A stretch of 64,000 nucleotides of DNA from Lineus longissimus. Taxonomy: Eukaryota; Nemertea; Pilidiophora; Heteronemertea; Lineidae. Location: contig NC_088308.1 of the NCBI RefSeq assembly GCF_910592395.1, positions 24,381,501 to 24,445,500 of the forward strand, in the 5' to 3' direction. The translations under genes were made by a program, and so were the position numbers. The notes under the pieces were generated by a model. The model was given only the letters and a program-made list of their open reading frames with translations, made no database searches and had not been told where the DNA came from. The stretch's first letter is position 1. Each line of letters opens with the position of its first letter. Positions 39,601-51,300 of this stretch are shown piece by piece.

Positions 39601-42600
39601 ATCTCTTTCTTAATATCCCTGGCTCCTCCTTTTAACCAGTTCCGTATTCTGCCGAAATACACAAGTTTACATTCTACTTATACAGGTAGCTATACATAAA
39701 ATGCAAGTTCTTATACAGCACTTCACAATCAGCCATATTTCAGACCAGTTGAAAGTGGCCAGGCCTTGAGCCATGGACATTCCAATCATGTTAGAGGAAA
39801 CACATATAGCTCTTGATTTTTTAGAGATCAAAGCTGGACCGAACTGCTGCCAGTCATGAGCTCCATCACTGAAGATAAAATCTATAAAAGATGACACTTC
39901 TCCTGTGACGGATAAGTTAGCACAAATAACTGCACTTAAAGTAGGGTAAACAGTAGAACCTCTCTTTTAAGGACACCCATGGAACTGACAAATGTTTTCC
40001 CTTATTTATAGTTTTCCTGAGCACCGAGGCCCAATTCAATTGGAATGCTCAGTTCCAAAATAGAATCAGTGTCCTTAATAGAGAGGGTGTCCTTCTAACA
40101 CAGGTGTCTGCTAAGGGAAGTCCTGTAGATAGATATTGTTATTTTTGGATGTATGAGCAACATCATGACACTTACAAGTCAAACCCTGGAGAGGATGAAG
40201 AGATGTAACACCAATGACTGTCCCGCTATGTGTTCAGTCTTGGTCAGAAATAAATAGAAAATCAGACATATGGCAAGAGTACAGAATACAGACATGTCCC
40301 TTTAAAGGGAGGATTCACTGAAGTTATGTTATGTTACCAAGATTCCAGCTCACATGATCTTCTACCAATGTTGTATATTAAGACAGCCAAGATTTGTCAT
40401 TGAAAGCTTATCCAGCCATAGGATTTCGATGGGTCATTGAAAACAAATTTTATTTTTACAAATGTTTCTTAATTTGCATCCAAAGACAGACACTGGCTAT
40501 AGAAAAGGATTGAATTTGGATATAAACCAGGCATTTATAACCACTGGGTATGTATGCATGTCTGAAGAATAGAAGCTCGTTTAGTAATAAGACTCTTGTT
40601 TGTGGCTCATCAAGAGTTTAGAGCAAAACCTGGTCCTATAGTCACCAGACACAATCAATCTTTGCCAGGTTTCGGGCTTTTAACATAATTGATTTCCTCC
40701 ACTTGAGGACTTGTGTGTGTCATAAGGTATACATATGACTGCCATATACATATTACTGCTAAATAACCTCTCGGTGTATGTACACTGTGCCGTTATGCTA
40801 GATTCAACATACACAGATCGATAAATCTATGAACTCAAATAAACCAAGAAGAAATCTATAGAATTCTCATCTAATGGCAAATAAAAATAGCAGAGGGCAT
40901 AGACCTATATCGAAAAGAGTTTAGGGCCTATTTGAAAAACCAACAAAGAAATGCTTTAAAATAGTCACAATGACAGCTAGGAGGCAACAACAAAGCGAGC
41001 ACAGTGGACAGCTGTAGAAGTCACCTCAATAACAACAGAAAATGTCATTGCTTAACAAATAAGAATTGCCATCAAAGTCCTACGATTTATACAAGAAGGG
41101 TACATTTGATAACAAAATTGTTTGACACTTGAACCCTACCTCAGTTTGGTACGAGGACCAGTTGCAAAATCCCTTGAAATTCATCCCAGGCATCAAATCT
41201 TCAATACTGCAATCCTCACAGATTTTCTTTGTAACCTTGCTCCATATTGTGTTTAGCTTGCTTCTGCGAGAACACAAAGCAGTGAACTGGTTCTTCAGCG
41301 TGATTGGCTATGTGGTATAGAGGCAACACATAGAGAACTGACGTTTGCGATCATCCTGCTGTCCAGTTTTTGTCAGTAAACAAGCCTTGAGGTAGAGTCA
41401 ATCCAAATATCATTAATGACCCAAGTAATCCATACACCACATACCAAAATTGATTCCAAAATAAACATGATTATGATAAGTTATGTGACCTGACTGGCTA
41501 GAGATAGATACATAATAGGCCATGTAGAACATCTATATCATCATTCATAATGGTGTTATCAAAGGCAAATTACATCCAACAATTCACAGCCCTTAATGGA
41601 ACTTCACCAAACATAGTAGCAGTCAGCTACAGTTTATATCAGGCCAGGCACATCAACATTTTAAACTAAGCTCAACAGCTGGTATCAGTTTTAAGAGCAG
41701 TTGAAATTAAAGGAGAATGTCATCCTATGTCATCCTACGTTTGGCAAGAGTATCACACATTGGCGTCAACTAAAGTGTCACACAATAACGTCAACAATAG
41801 TTATCTAAAACCACTGCAGAAGTTCCATCCAAATTCTATTAATTTAGGCCATCAACTCTCCCGACCATGAAAATTGATGTCACAGTAATTGCCATCTGAT
41901 GGGCAGCATGAGAACTAACACTTAGGGGATATCGCACAATGAGTGTTTTAGTAGCCTACTTTTAACATTTTCACCGCCAGAGAAAATGAACCTTCTTATT
42001 TCCTGTATTTAAGTCAGACAAAGGTCAGTGGCTATAGATTTGACGGGCTCAACATGTGCACAAAAGGGGTTCCATTCAGAAACAAGCTTAAATATCTGAA
42101 AGATGTCTCAATTGTTTTTTATACCGAAGAGGCATGGGAAGCGCATTTGAAACTTATTTGCACCATCATCCAAGAAAAGCCCAGTTCTATCTCAACACTC
42201 TACTCTAGTGTTTCTAGAACTTCTCACAACAAAGCTATCAGAACAGGGAATTTCAAACTCCTCCATTAACATGTTTAAAAAATGATGGACTACTATATCA
42301 CATATCAGTGTTACAAGGTGTTACAATTACAACATAGCAGCCTACATGTAGCACCAACAGGATATCCCTAAATGGGAATTGCTATGGTGACACAGTATGA
42401 TTAGCACTTCGGCCTGACAGAAGATAGATGGCCTGTAGCATTCACTTGTTTGAATAGTACGAACATGTATGTGACTAATACCAATCAGCTAAAAAGAAAG
42501 AAGCCATTTCTGGAGGGGGGAATAGAGGGGATTTTAACAAAGTGGTCAATCAGTCTTTGTGAACCTCATATGAATAAGCAAGGGCGTATCCAGCGGGTTT

Positions 42601-45600
42601 GTGAAGTTTTGACAATTTGTCACTTCAACAAAACATAGATGAATTGTTGGATTCCCATGTGTAGATCTCAGTGCCCCTACTTTAAAATCAAGCACAATCA
42701 GACACTCCAGCTTATACATTTTCTTCTAATCTAATATCCACTAATACTCCAAAGACTCCAACAACACAGTTTTCCAAAGATTGTGAAAAACTTTCGCCCT
42801 TTCCCAGGACAGGCCAGCTCCACAAGTTGGAAGGCCTGCTTTATTCTCTGCAAGCTGTGGAAATGATTATTCAATGTGACAATGCATGATTTTACAAAAC
42901 AAAATATCATTTCAGTAATTCCAGTTTGCTGCACCATCATTACTCCAATGAATATGAAACCATATTTCCAGGGCATCAAGCTAAAATTATCAATCACATT
43001 AACTAACCATTTTTACACAGGCCACAAAACCATCCATTCATAATTGATAAGCCTGTATTGATTTGGAACCAAAGTTAACGCAGCTAAAAAATGCAAAGTA
43101 TATACTGTTTTTTGATAATTGTTCCCTTGCTTTTGGTTTCTATAGCTCACATTTAACCAAGCTGGCACAATATTATTAATCCATTTCCAAATCTAAAACC
43201 AAGTCAATAGCACACAGATCAGCTGGAGGACAACTTAAACAAGTCTGATACCTGCTAACAGTGATCAACAAACATAAAATGAAGCAATATCAATTTTCCA
43301 TGCTCACAATCAGTAAAACTGTTGACTTAGTAGGAGTAGCCAAACCTTAATAATTGAGATAATTGTTGACGTTTTATCCTTGGTGCACCAAAAATATTTA
43401 AAATGAAGTTGAATTAACACTGTTGTTATAAGCAGGGATGCTCAGCTTAAACCTAAACTGCATGGCAAAGGACTTTTGACACTGGAAACAAGCTTACAAA
43501 GTCAAAAGAGAACACTCTTCAGTCATTCTAACTTTTTTAGCTTCTTTTTTAGCAAAAAAATCTAACATCTGGCCAACCACATATAGCACATATGATAACA
43601 GTTGCCAGGACTGAATGTTAGAATCTCACAAACAAAAATTAATCATGCTGATAAAATGCCACGAACCAAGTTGCTAGGAACAATAGCAAATTTGTTTCTC
43701 CCGGCATAACATGAAATATGAATTACTAAAATGGATTACCTGCAGGCACCATAAACAGCCATATTCTGTGACTGCAGTTCCAGGGCATTTGATGCATGAC
43801 GAGGTTTTGTCATGCGGAATGAGGACACCTTGTTGTCTACTGATGACACTTTGGTCCAAATGAAGGTCGGACATGGAGAATGAGGACACCTCACTGTCTA
43901 CCGATGACACTTTGGTCCAAATGAAGGTCGGACATGGAGAATGAGGACACCTCACTGTCTACCGATGACACTTTGGTCCCAATGAAGGTCAGACATGGAG
44001 AATGAGGACACCTCACTGTCTACTGATGACACTTTGGTCCCAATGAAGGTCAGACATGGAGAATGAGGACACCTCACTGTCTACTGATGACACTTTGGTC
44101 CCAATGAAGGTCGGACATGGAGAACGAGGACACCTCACTGTCTACTGATGACACTTTGGTCCCAATGAAGGTCGGACATGGAGAACGAGGACACCTCGCT
44201 GTCTACCGATGACACTTTGGTCCCAATGAAGGTCAAACATGGAGAATGAGGACACCTCACTGTCTACCGATGACACTTTGGTCCCAATGAAGGTCAAACA
44301 TGGAGAATGAGGACACCTCACTGTCTACTGATGACACTTTGGTCCCAATGAAGGTTGGACATGGAGAATGAGGACACCCTCACTGCTGTCCATTTAGGAC
44401 ACATTTGGTCCCAATGAAGCCATCTTCTAGTGCGGAGAAGGACACCTCTGTCCATTTAGGACACATTTGGTCCCCAATCACTTCATCCTGTGGAACCACA
44501 TGAGGCGGGTACCTTTCATGCCTGCCTCCTAAAGCAGGCTAGACAACAGATTTAACAGACATTTTGTTTATGTCTGAGGGAGATTCAATAGATGTCCATT
44601 GGACATCAACGTGATGATTCCACTATACATGTTTGACATCAACGAGAAAATCAGTTTGTTCATAATTTCTTTTATTTTGTGATTAAAAAAGGCATATTGT
44701 TTGATTTGGGAGAAACAGTTTTGAAAACATTGCAGTGCCTATGGAACTATAGAAATGCTCCCTTGGCCTTCGTCTAGAAGAACCAAGGGCAAGCATGTAG
44801 TCATGGCAAACAGAATACAATGAGGATGCGCTAACAAATGATATGAAAACCTACAAGTTCATCCACTTCATTGTATGACTGAGTCAAGAAAAAGTTACCA
44901 CTATTGCACTAATTGGACAGTTTACATAACAAAACATCTTGTGTGGATTGCCCGGCTGGTGAACCCAAAGAAGAGTCCTTTACTCACTCAGATATCCTTT
45001 GAGTAAAAGGTATCTTGAGTTCAAATGGAGTGTAAGGACTACTCCTTCAGTTCAAAATTATGAAAATAGAAATCAGCAATTTGAAAATTAATAAATTTTG
45101 GGCATGGAGTTGAAAATTAATATTGTGTATTTAAAAAATATCATAGGCAGGGGCTACAATTAAACCGGGGCTACAATTACCCCATTCTATCTTACCAATA
45201 TGGGTCATAATTAAGCCCGACTGGTCCCCCGGATTAAATTAAATACAGTATTGCCAGGGCCCTCATGCTAAGAAGGACACAGATTTGAGTGCAAATTTCA
45301 GATTCAACCAAACATAATTGTGGAAAGCAGGACATCACACTATAATCACAGGACAGCATTTTTAGTCCCATGTGGCCTTTGGTGTCCTTGATGGAGAGGT
45401 TTGTGAGATAGTCCCCCGTTTCTGCCAAGCCGGCGCCCAAAGCCAAGACTTGCTACCATGGTAGCAATAATGGAAACAACCCCTTTAAATCTATAAACCA
45501 ACAAAGGAAAGATAATAGCAAATAACCTACAACAAACAGTGAATATGATGTGATTGTATTGAAGACTATGCTATAGTCAATCAGTAACAGTTGTACCCCT

Positions 45601-46870
45601 ATAAATATCATGCCTCTTGTCTGGTTCTGCATGCATCCTTTATCAAAGCAATCTCTAAGTTTGGTGTCAGATTGGCAAAAATCAAAATGCATATGTAGGG
45701 TATAAAAATCGGGTCTACTAAGGTAAGCTGACACATTAGTAGAACCTCTCTATTAAGAACACCCTCGGGACTGACAAGTGCTGTCCTTAATAGAGAGGTG
45801 TCCTGATTAGAGGGGTCAATATGAATGGAAACAACCAATTTGGGACCAAAACTAGTGTCTTTAATAGAGAGGTTGTCCTTAATAGAGAGATGTCCGCTAA
45901 CAGAGGTTCCACTGTATTATGGCACCTTTCCCTTTTTTCGCATTTTTATAATTTTGGAAAAGAAAACAAAAATTCTTTTGGCAGATCAAGAAAGTTCTTT
46001 TGGTTCATCAAATCAACCAAGTTTTTTATATAAAGAATCCTCAAAAATAAAATGCCTGCGAAAATTTGGCAGTATTCTTGTAATAAAGATGTTCAATGTG
46101 TACAAGGATTGGAAGGGCCTCCCACTCTAGCACTGAAGATGTTCAATGTGTACAAGGATTGGAAAGGCCTCCTACTCTACCACTGAAGACGTTTAATTTA
46201 ACGGGAGAGAAGGCTGCCAGCTGCCTGTTCCATTCACTGAAGAAAATAGACATACAGTGGCACCTCCGTTAGCAAACACCTCTCTACTAAGGATACCCTC
46301 TCTATTAAGGACAACCTCTCTATTAAGGACAACCTCTCTATTAAGGACAACCTCTATGTTAAGGACAATCTCTCTATTAAGGACAATCTCTCTATTAAGG
46401 ACAATCTCTCTATTAAGGACAGTAGTTTTGATCCCAAATTGGTGGTTTCCATTCAATTTCACCTCTCTATCAGGACACTTCTATGAAGGACAGCACTTGT
46501 CAGTCCCATGGGTGTCCTCAATAGAGAGGTTCTAATGTATACTATAAGGAGATATTTCAAGGGTACAGGGTTCAGGAAGGGCCATCTAATGTTGTCCCTA
46601 AAAAATAGGTACGATTTTTCAAGGGCGTTACTTGTGATGTAACATGAATTGAGAGAGGTCTCTTTGGGCTAATTCCCAGGACAGCCCATGCTAACTTTTG
46701 AAGAAATCGATTTTATCTGATATAATCATTATTCTTACCTTGGCCATGTTGACAGCTGGCTTGCCCTTCTCCTTATGTGGACTTTCCACTTCTTTTTCCT
46801 TTTCTTTGCCTTTCGTTGCCATGGACGATAGTCTCCGCAGTGGAGAAACACAGATTTCTTGAAGAGGCAT
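36628..46870 (-). CDS. MARCHF8: MARCHF1/8-type membrane RING-CH E3 ubiquitin ligase
   Basis: Endosome and plasma-membrane E3 ligase; vertebrate relatives ubiquitinate surface receptors for lysosomal turnover. Minus-strand exons are 46870-46739, 39482-39201 and 37056-36628, all phase 0, giving 280 residues. Exon 1 ([20 protein letters not shown], then a KEKEKEVE stretch) resembles the vertebrate MARCHF8 N-terminus. Exon 2 has a complete C4HC3 RING-CH: Cys77, Cys80, Cys94, Cys96, His104, Cys107, Cys120 and Cys123, with [11 protein letters not shown] between. Exon 3 has two TM helices (about 152-174 and 191-210) around [10 protein letters not shown], then VQCKMYVQL and a cytosolic tail. The exon 3 match to MARCHF1/8 is very strong. 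An invertebrate gene may be ancestral to both, so the symbol means the 1/8 clade. Intron 1 is 7.3 kb and repeat-rich. Confidence 0.93.
37057..39200. other. Intron 2 of the MARCHF gene
   Basis: A 2.1-kb intron. No additional exon or recognisable repeat was found. Confidence 0.6.
39951..40127 (+). mobile_element. Foldback-type interspersed element, copy 1
   Basis: It starts CAGTAGAACCTCTC then TTTTAAGGACACCC, and ends with the complementary GTCCTTAATAGAGAG and a diverged terminal segment (TAAGGGAAGTCCTGTA). The inverted GTCCTTAATAGAGAG/CTCTCTATTAAGGAC motif defines the family. No coding capacity. Confidence 0.6.
43817..44480. repeat. 61-bp minisatellite in MARCHF intron
   Basis: Around ten copies of a 61-bp unit, with landmarks GAATGAGGACACCTC, TGTCTACCGATGACAC and TTTGGTCCCAATGAAGG. 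Successive copies of one landmark start at 43861, 43922 and 43983. Units decay from about 44370 onward. Internal copies are more alike than the edges. Confidence 0.92.
45739..45915 (+). mobile_element. Foldback-type interspersed element, copy 2
   Basis: It runs from GTAGAACCTCTCTATTAAG to AACAGAGGTTCCACTGTA, with inner motifs GGGACTGACAAGTGCTGTCC and CAATTTGGGACCAAAACTA. The ends are inverted relative to each other. It has two GTCCTTAATAGAGAG units near its right end. Confidence 0.75.
46088..46187. repeat. 50-bp tandem duplication
   Basis: Two copies, 46088-46137 and 46138-46187, each starting GATGTTCAATGTGTACAAGG (last few bases diverged). They differ at a few bases. Confidence 0.85.
46253..46540 (-). 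mobile_element. Foldback-type element, copy 3, inverted and expanded
   Basis: On the minus strand this matches copy 2 almost end to end (AGAACCTCTCTATTGAGG at the start, GGAGGTGCCACTGTA at the end). The internal CTCTATTAAGGACAAC unit of about 20 bp is expanded to six or seven tandem copies on the left side. It lies about 340 bases from copy 2 in the opposite orientation. Confidence 0.75.
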
Positions 46871-48365
46871 TCTCAGACCACCACAAAGTAAAAATTCAGC
46901 CTCCTCACCCGAAATGTTAGGTACATGGACGAAAATTACAGATAGCAGCTATAGCCTGGGCAATAACAGAAATTAGCAACCGACTGACGTCCTCCCCTGT
47001 GGCCTGTAATCTGCTTTATGGGATCGGGATATCAGATATATATACGCCTAGCTATACTCAAGGCCAACTGAGCCCAGTCCCGATTATGGTTACGTCATGT
47101 CCATCCCTATCAAGTGGATCCCTCGATCTAACGCCGCGCTTGCTAGCTAGCGCATTGAATAAAGCACAAAATCGAAATGCTAACCAGCTACGAAGCGCTA
47201 GTGGTCTGCGTACGATCTATCAATTCCTACCCGTATCACAGTCCCTTGGTAGCCCATATCGTCATCCTGATTGGTCTCTGGGGTGAGAAACGAGGCCGGT
47301 CCACTGCATCCGGAGTGTACATCGCTAGCTAGTCGGACTTCCGAACACAGAGAACACAGATAAGAGCCGAATAGCCATTCTGTGCCTGGAGACTTTACTA
47401 ACGGAAGGGAGGTCTTTGCATATTGGCGGGAGTTTCAAATGAGTGACGGGTAACGGTATTAGGCTATATAGGCCTATTATTGCATCAGCTTTGTGACTTC
47501 CTCATCTCTCTCATCATGTTGTCAACACGGTGGAGCAGCCAGGACTGATTCGGCCTGGCTGTGACTTCCTCATCTCTCTCACCATGTTGACAACTTGGCA
47601 GAGCAGCCAAGACTGATTTGGCCTGGCTGTGACTGTCTCTCATCTCTCTCACCATGTAGACAACTTGGCAGAGCAGCCGAGACTGATTTGGCCTGGCTGT
47701 GATTGTCTCATCTCTCTCGCCATATTAACAACTAGGCAGTGCGGCGAAGATTGATGCGGCCTGGCTGTGACTGTCTCATCACTCTCATCATGTTGTCAAC
47801 ACGGTGGAGCAGCCAGGACTGATTCGGCCCGGGTGTGCGTCTCCCTCCTTGCAGAAGAGGGTTGTCGACCGAACTCCCACGTAAATAGATCGGCATGCAG
47901 AACATTTCATAAATTTGACACTGCTCCGAAAAAGCATAGGCCAAGGCCTTCTTTGAACTTCCAGCGGTAGGCCTGATCATTATTGCGCTCCGTAGGCCTA
48001 TGGCCTCCGCCCATATTGACGCGTGTTCTGTAGGCTTAGCAATGTCAATAGGCCTACATTGAGGGTCAAGGTGCCAAAAACAGCTTAGGCTAGTTACAGT
48101 GCACGGTACATCTTTTTAAGTGTTGGATAGCGGTGGTTAGGATAACGCGAGGAGGGGCCCCACATGAAAAATGATAACGTTCACTATATTGCCTACTACC
48201 AGTCAAGGCTCCACTATCGACCTGACGGAAAGATAGGTCTAAATGATAGTAGAAAGTTACAGACAGTAGATGTACCCTTGAAATCCCAAGGCATGTGATC
48301 TAAACCACCGCTTCGGGAGTGTATGCTAACATTAACCTCCCACGTGACCTCACATTTTGCCCAAG
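46871..48365. promoter_or_regulatory. Divergent promoter region MARCHF / ASPSCR1
   Basis: A 1.5-kb gap between two divergent start codons. It has an ATTGG (inverted CCAAT) at 47270-47274 and several TAGGCCTA-like palindromes. A block of satellite repeats at 47490-47835 belongs to the same family as the 22.7-26.1 kb array. Transcription start sites cannot be placed. Confidence 0.45.
47490..47835. repeat. Five-unit block of the 22.7-kb satellite family
   Basis: Five units of about 70 bp containing GTGACTGTCTCATC, CTCTCACCATGTTGACAA, GGCAGAGCAGCC and GATTTGGCCTGGCTGTGA. The order and spacing of motifs are those of the 22675-26110 array, but the ATAATCGG box is replaced by GACTGATTTGG. It is an independent branch of the same family, 21 kb away. 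Confidence 0.85.
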
Positions 48366-48373
48366 ATGGCGGC
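48363..48373 (+). promoter_or_regulatory. YY1-like motif over the ASPSCR1 start codon
   Basis: AAGATGGCGGC matches the known YY1 consensus exactly, and its ATG is the ASPSCR1 start codon. Such downstream YY1 sites are common at housekeeping genes. Confidence 0.5.
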
Positions 48374-51300
48374 TTCGGTACAAGTTTTATGCCCAAATGG
48401 GCACCGACAAACTGTCAAAGTTACCCCCAATACAAAGATCTTGCAGGTAATTGTTCTGCAAATAAATATTCTGTGCTTCATAAGTTTTTAAATGGACTAA
48501 ATGTTGCATATTTTCTGTGTGTCCATAAGTTGGGCCAAGGGTTTCTTTTTGGTGCAGTTTTTACAGAAATCCTGCACGGCCACACTGCAAGCACTATGAC
48601 TCAGTGTACATACTACAGGTGTACATAATAAAGTAAAATCCTCATCATTTTGGCTTCGTGGTCCAGAGTTGGACCTTTGCCATATTACATCCATATTACT
48701 TTAAACACTCTGATCCTCTTAAAACAGTGCCAGGAAGATGGACTCAAACATGATGGAGCATGGGAGTGGGACTGGGAGTGGCAGGAATCGACCATCGGCG
48801 GGCCATTGTCAGTCACCAAAAGCATTCAAATTCAAAACATTATGAGCATTGAAAGGTATCTGGGACAACTATAGTCCCTAATATTTATGCCTCTTTGTTT
48901 TTTCTCTATAGATTTTGGAGGAAGTGTGTATGAAGAAAGGATTTATGCCACCAGAAGACTATGAATTGCGGTACATCTTTACGACCTTGTCCTTATTCCA
49001 CATGCAGCAGGAGATACCTGAAACAGAATAACTGTCTCCAGAAATCTTGGTTCAGATTCACGAGTATCATTTAATAATATCCATGTCAAAACTCATTATT
49101 GTTTTCCAACTTGTCTATTTTCAATTCATTGCAGTAATTATGTTTAATATTATCGCCTTCAATCACTGTACCTCATCATAGAAACCATTTTGCTTTTGTA
49201 GTGTACATTTTTAACAAATATCATTATTTCTGAATACATTTATAGTCATGGAAGAACAATACTCGATGTCACTTTGTCAATTCGGTTTGCAAACCTGGTC
49301 AGCAATGCAAAGCTTGAGTTGGTCAAGAGTCAGAAGTCACGTGTTGAAACTACTGTGGTTATCGCCCTGCAGTTGGCAGCTGGTACAAGATTACAGAATG
49401 CATTCAGTCCAGGGATTACTTTGTGGGATATTCTCATGCACTGGGAAAACCAGTCTGGCAGGTAAATGTTCCAGTAGGAAAGCACCATGAATAAGATAAA
49501 GCCACGAAAGGGATGCTTCACAAACGCAAGCCAGTCCGATTGTGGTCTCATCTTCAAGGTCCAAAACATTCAGAAATTTTGCTGTGCAGAATACTCACAT
49601 TTTTTAACTCGTCAAATGTCAGTTTACAAAACCATCTATTGAAAAAGAGTTTAATAGCATGAAAATTAACAATGCATGTGCTACCAAACTGACAGTTTAT
49701 TGGATTTTATTTCAGTGAACATCAAGGCAAACTTGCTGTAACCAATGGTGATGAGCATCCAGTGTGTATTTATATGAGAGATGAGGTAGGTTGCTAACGG
49801 CACTGCAGCATTGTGTATTAGTGGATTTCTATTTAACTGGACCACGATTGATTACGAATGGTGTCCTGCTACCCCTTTAATTTTTTTAAAAAGGAGGAAG
49901 ACAATTTGTAAAGGTGCGCTGTACACATTATAAGCTTTATTTTTCTCTTAATAGGTTATTGGAGAAGAGGCATTGAAGGCTACCACGCTGAGGGTGCTTG
50001 GTCTGACTGGTGGAAAAGCAATATTACGGTGGGTATACTACATGTTGTACAGGTCTATTGCTCCTTCTCTCCTTGCGATGCATGTTTTCAGGATGTGATG
50101 GTGGAGGGATCTCGGGAAAGAAACGCCAACACTGGCCATCTCGATCAACTGTACATGACGAAGCAGCATCATGGAGCCTGCCTAAAACTAGTGAAAGACT
50201 TGTATAATATGAAGTCAGAATCTAGCCGGCAATAAACACAAGTTTATGAATTGTTGTAGATTAGTCGTAGTTACTCTGACGTGGGCGCACTAGCTGAAAA
50301 TGGCATGTTTTTAAAAACTTTCGATAATGTTCACTAGTGATTAGATTTTTAGTGTGTTGCTGATTTTTTGCTTTCCTTGTTTAGGTTGCTTCATCGAAAA
50401 GTTGAAGCGGAAACACTCCAAGAAATCACACGACAACTAGCTGCTGATAAAGCTAAGCAAGAAAGATTAGTCGCAAGAAGTGTATCGTTGGAGGCCATGA
50501 GTACTGAGACGTCTGCTGCCTCCTTAAAATGTACTACAGTGCCAGAAGAAAGTGAGAGTTCAAGTTCTAATCAGGCGGCAAAAGGTGCCACTGAACTCAC
50601 CACTGATACATCTCCAATGGATACAGAATCTGTCTCCCCTGCAAGAAAGCTGCCGAAGTTGGAGCCTGCATCGATTATGCCAAAGCTGGAACCTGAAGAA
50701 CCTATGGAGGAGGAACCCATGGAGGAGGAAGAGGGGACTTCTTCTGCTCCCCAATCTAATTCTCAGAGGAGTGAGATATCAGAGGCAAATAGATATCTAG
50801 ATGAACTGTCAAGTATTCCAGGGGTGCAGGTCTTCCGACCGGGTGAGCCTGTTCAACTCTCGGCTGAACAACAGAGGGTAAGACATTCATCAAAGTATTT
50901 TGTTCAAATAATATGCAAATGTTTGGTGAGGATGTTTTCTTAATGCCGCTAGATCTAGATACTTGTTTCTGAAGATGTGATATCTAAATCTCATATTGAC
51001 TAGGGGTTTTGATATGCATAATCTTCAAAAGTTATTGAAAACTTAAGTTAATACAGTCCAATTAGTCCATATTTGCTGTAAGTTTCCTACTTTCTTACTT
51101 TATCAAATAATTTTGTCTGATTTCAGATGGTAAATTCTTTAGCACATGCAATCCAACCTCACATAATCCAGCCTGCAAGACCTCAGAATGGACAATCGGC
51201 AAAATCCAGATGTCCTCAACAGCCACCAGTTCCTTTTAAGGTACATGTACTTTTATGTTTGACGAAGGCTTTGAATTAGCAGTGAAAGATTCCGATTGGA

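Larger units (their letters stand above)
39483..46738. other. Intron 1 of the MARCHF gene
   Basis: A 7.3-kb intron holding three copies of an interspersed foldback-type element, a 61-bp minisatellite and a 50-bp tandem duplication. A possible alternative first exon lies at 41140-41193; see the findings. No separate gene was seen. Confidence 0.6.

Noticed and set aside
41080-41277. Treating the longer open frame here as an internal MARCHF exon
   Set aside because: The acceptor-like site at its upstream end puts exon 1 into a frame that stops. Only a first-exon use remains possible.
43674-43955. Minus-strand frame with two CxxC pairs ending at a donor-like site in phase with MARCHF exon 2
   Set aside because: Most of the frame is minisatellite sequence, and there is no convincing upstream acceptor or start. 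Chance is more likely.
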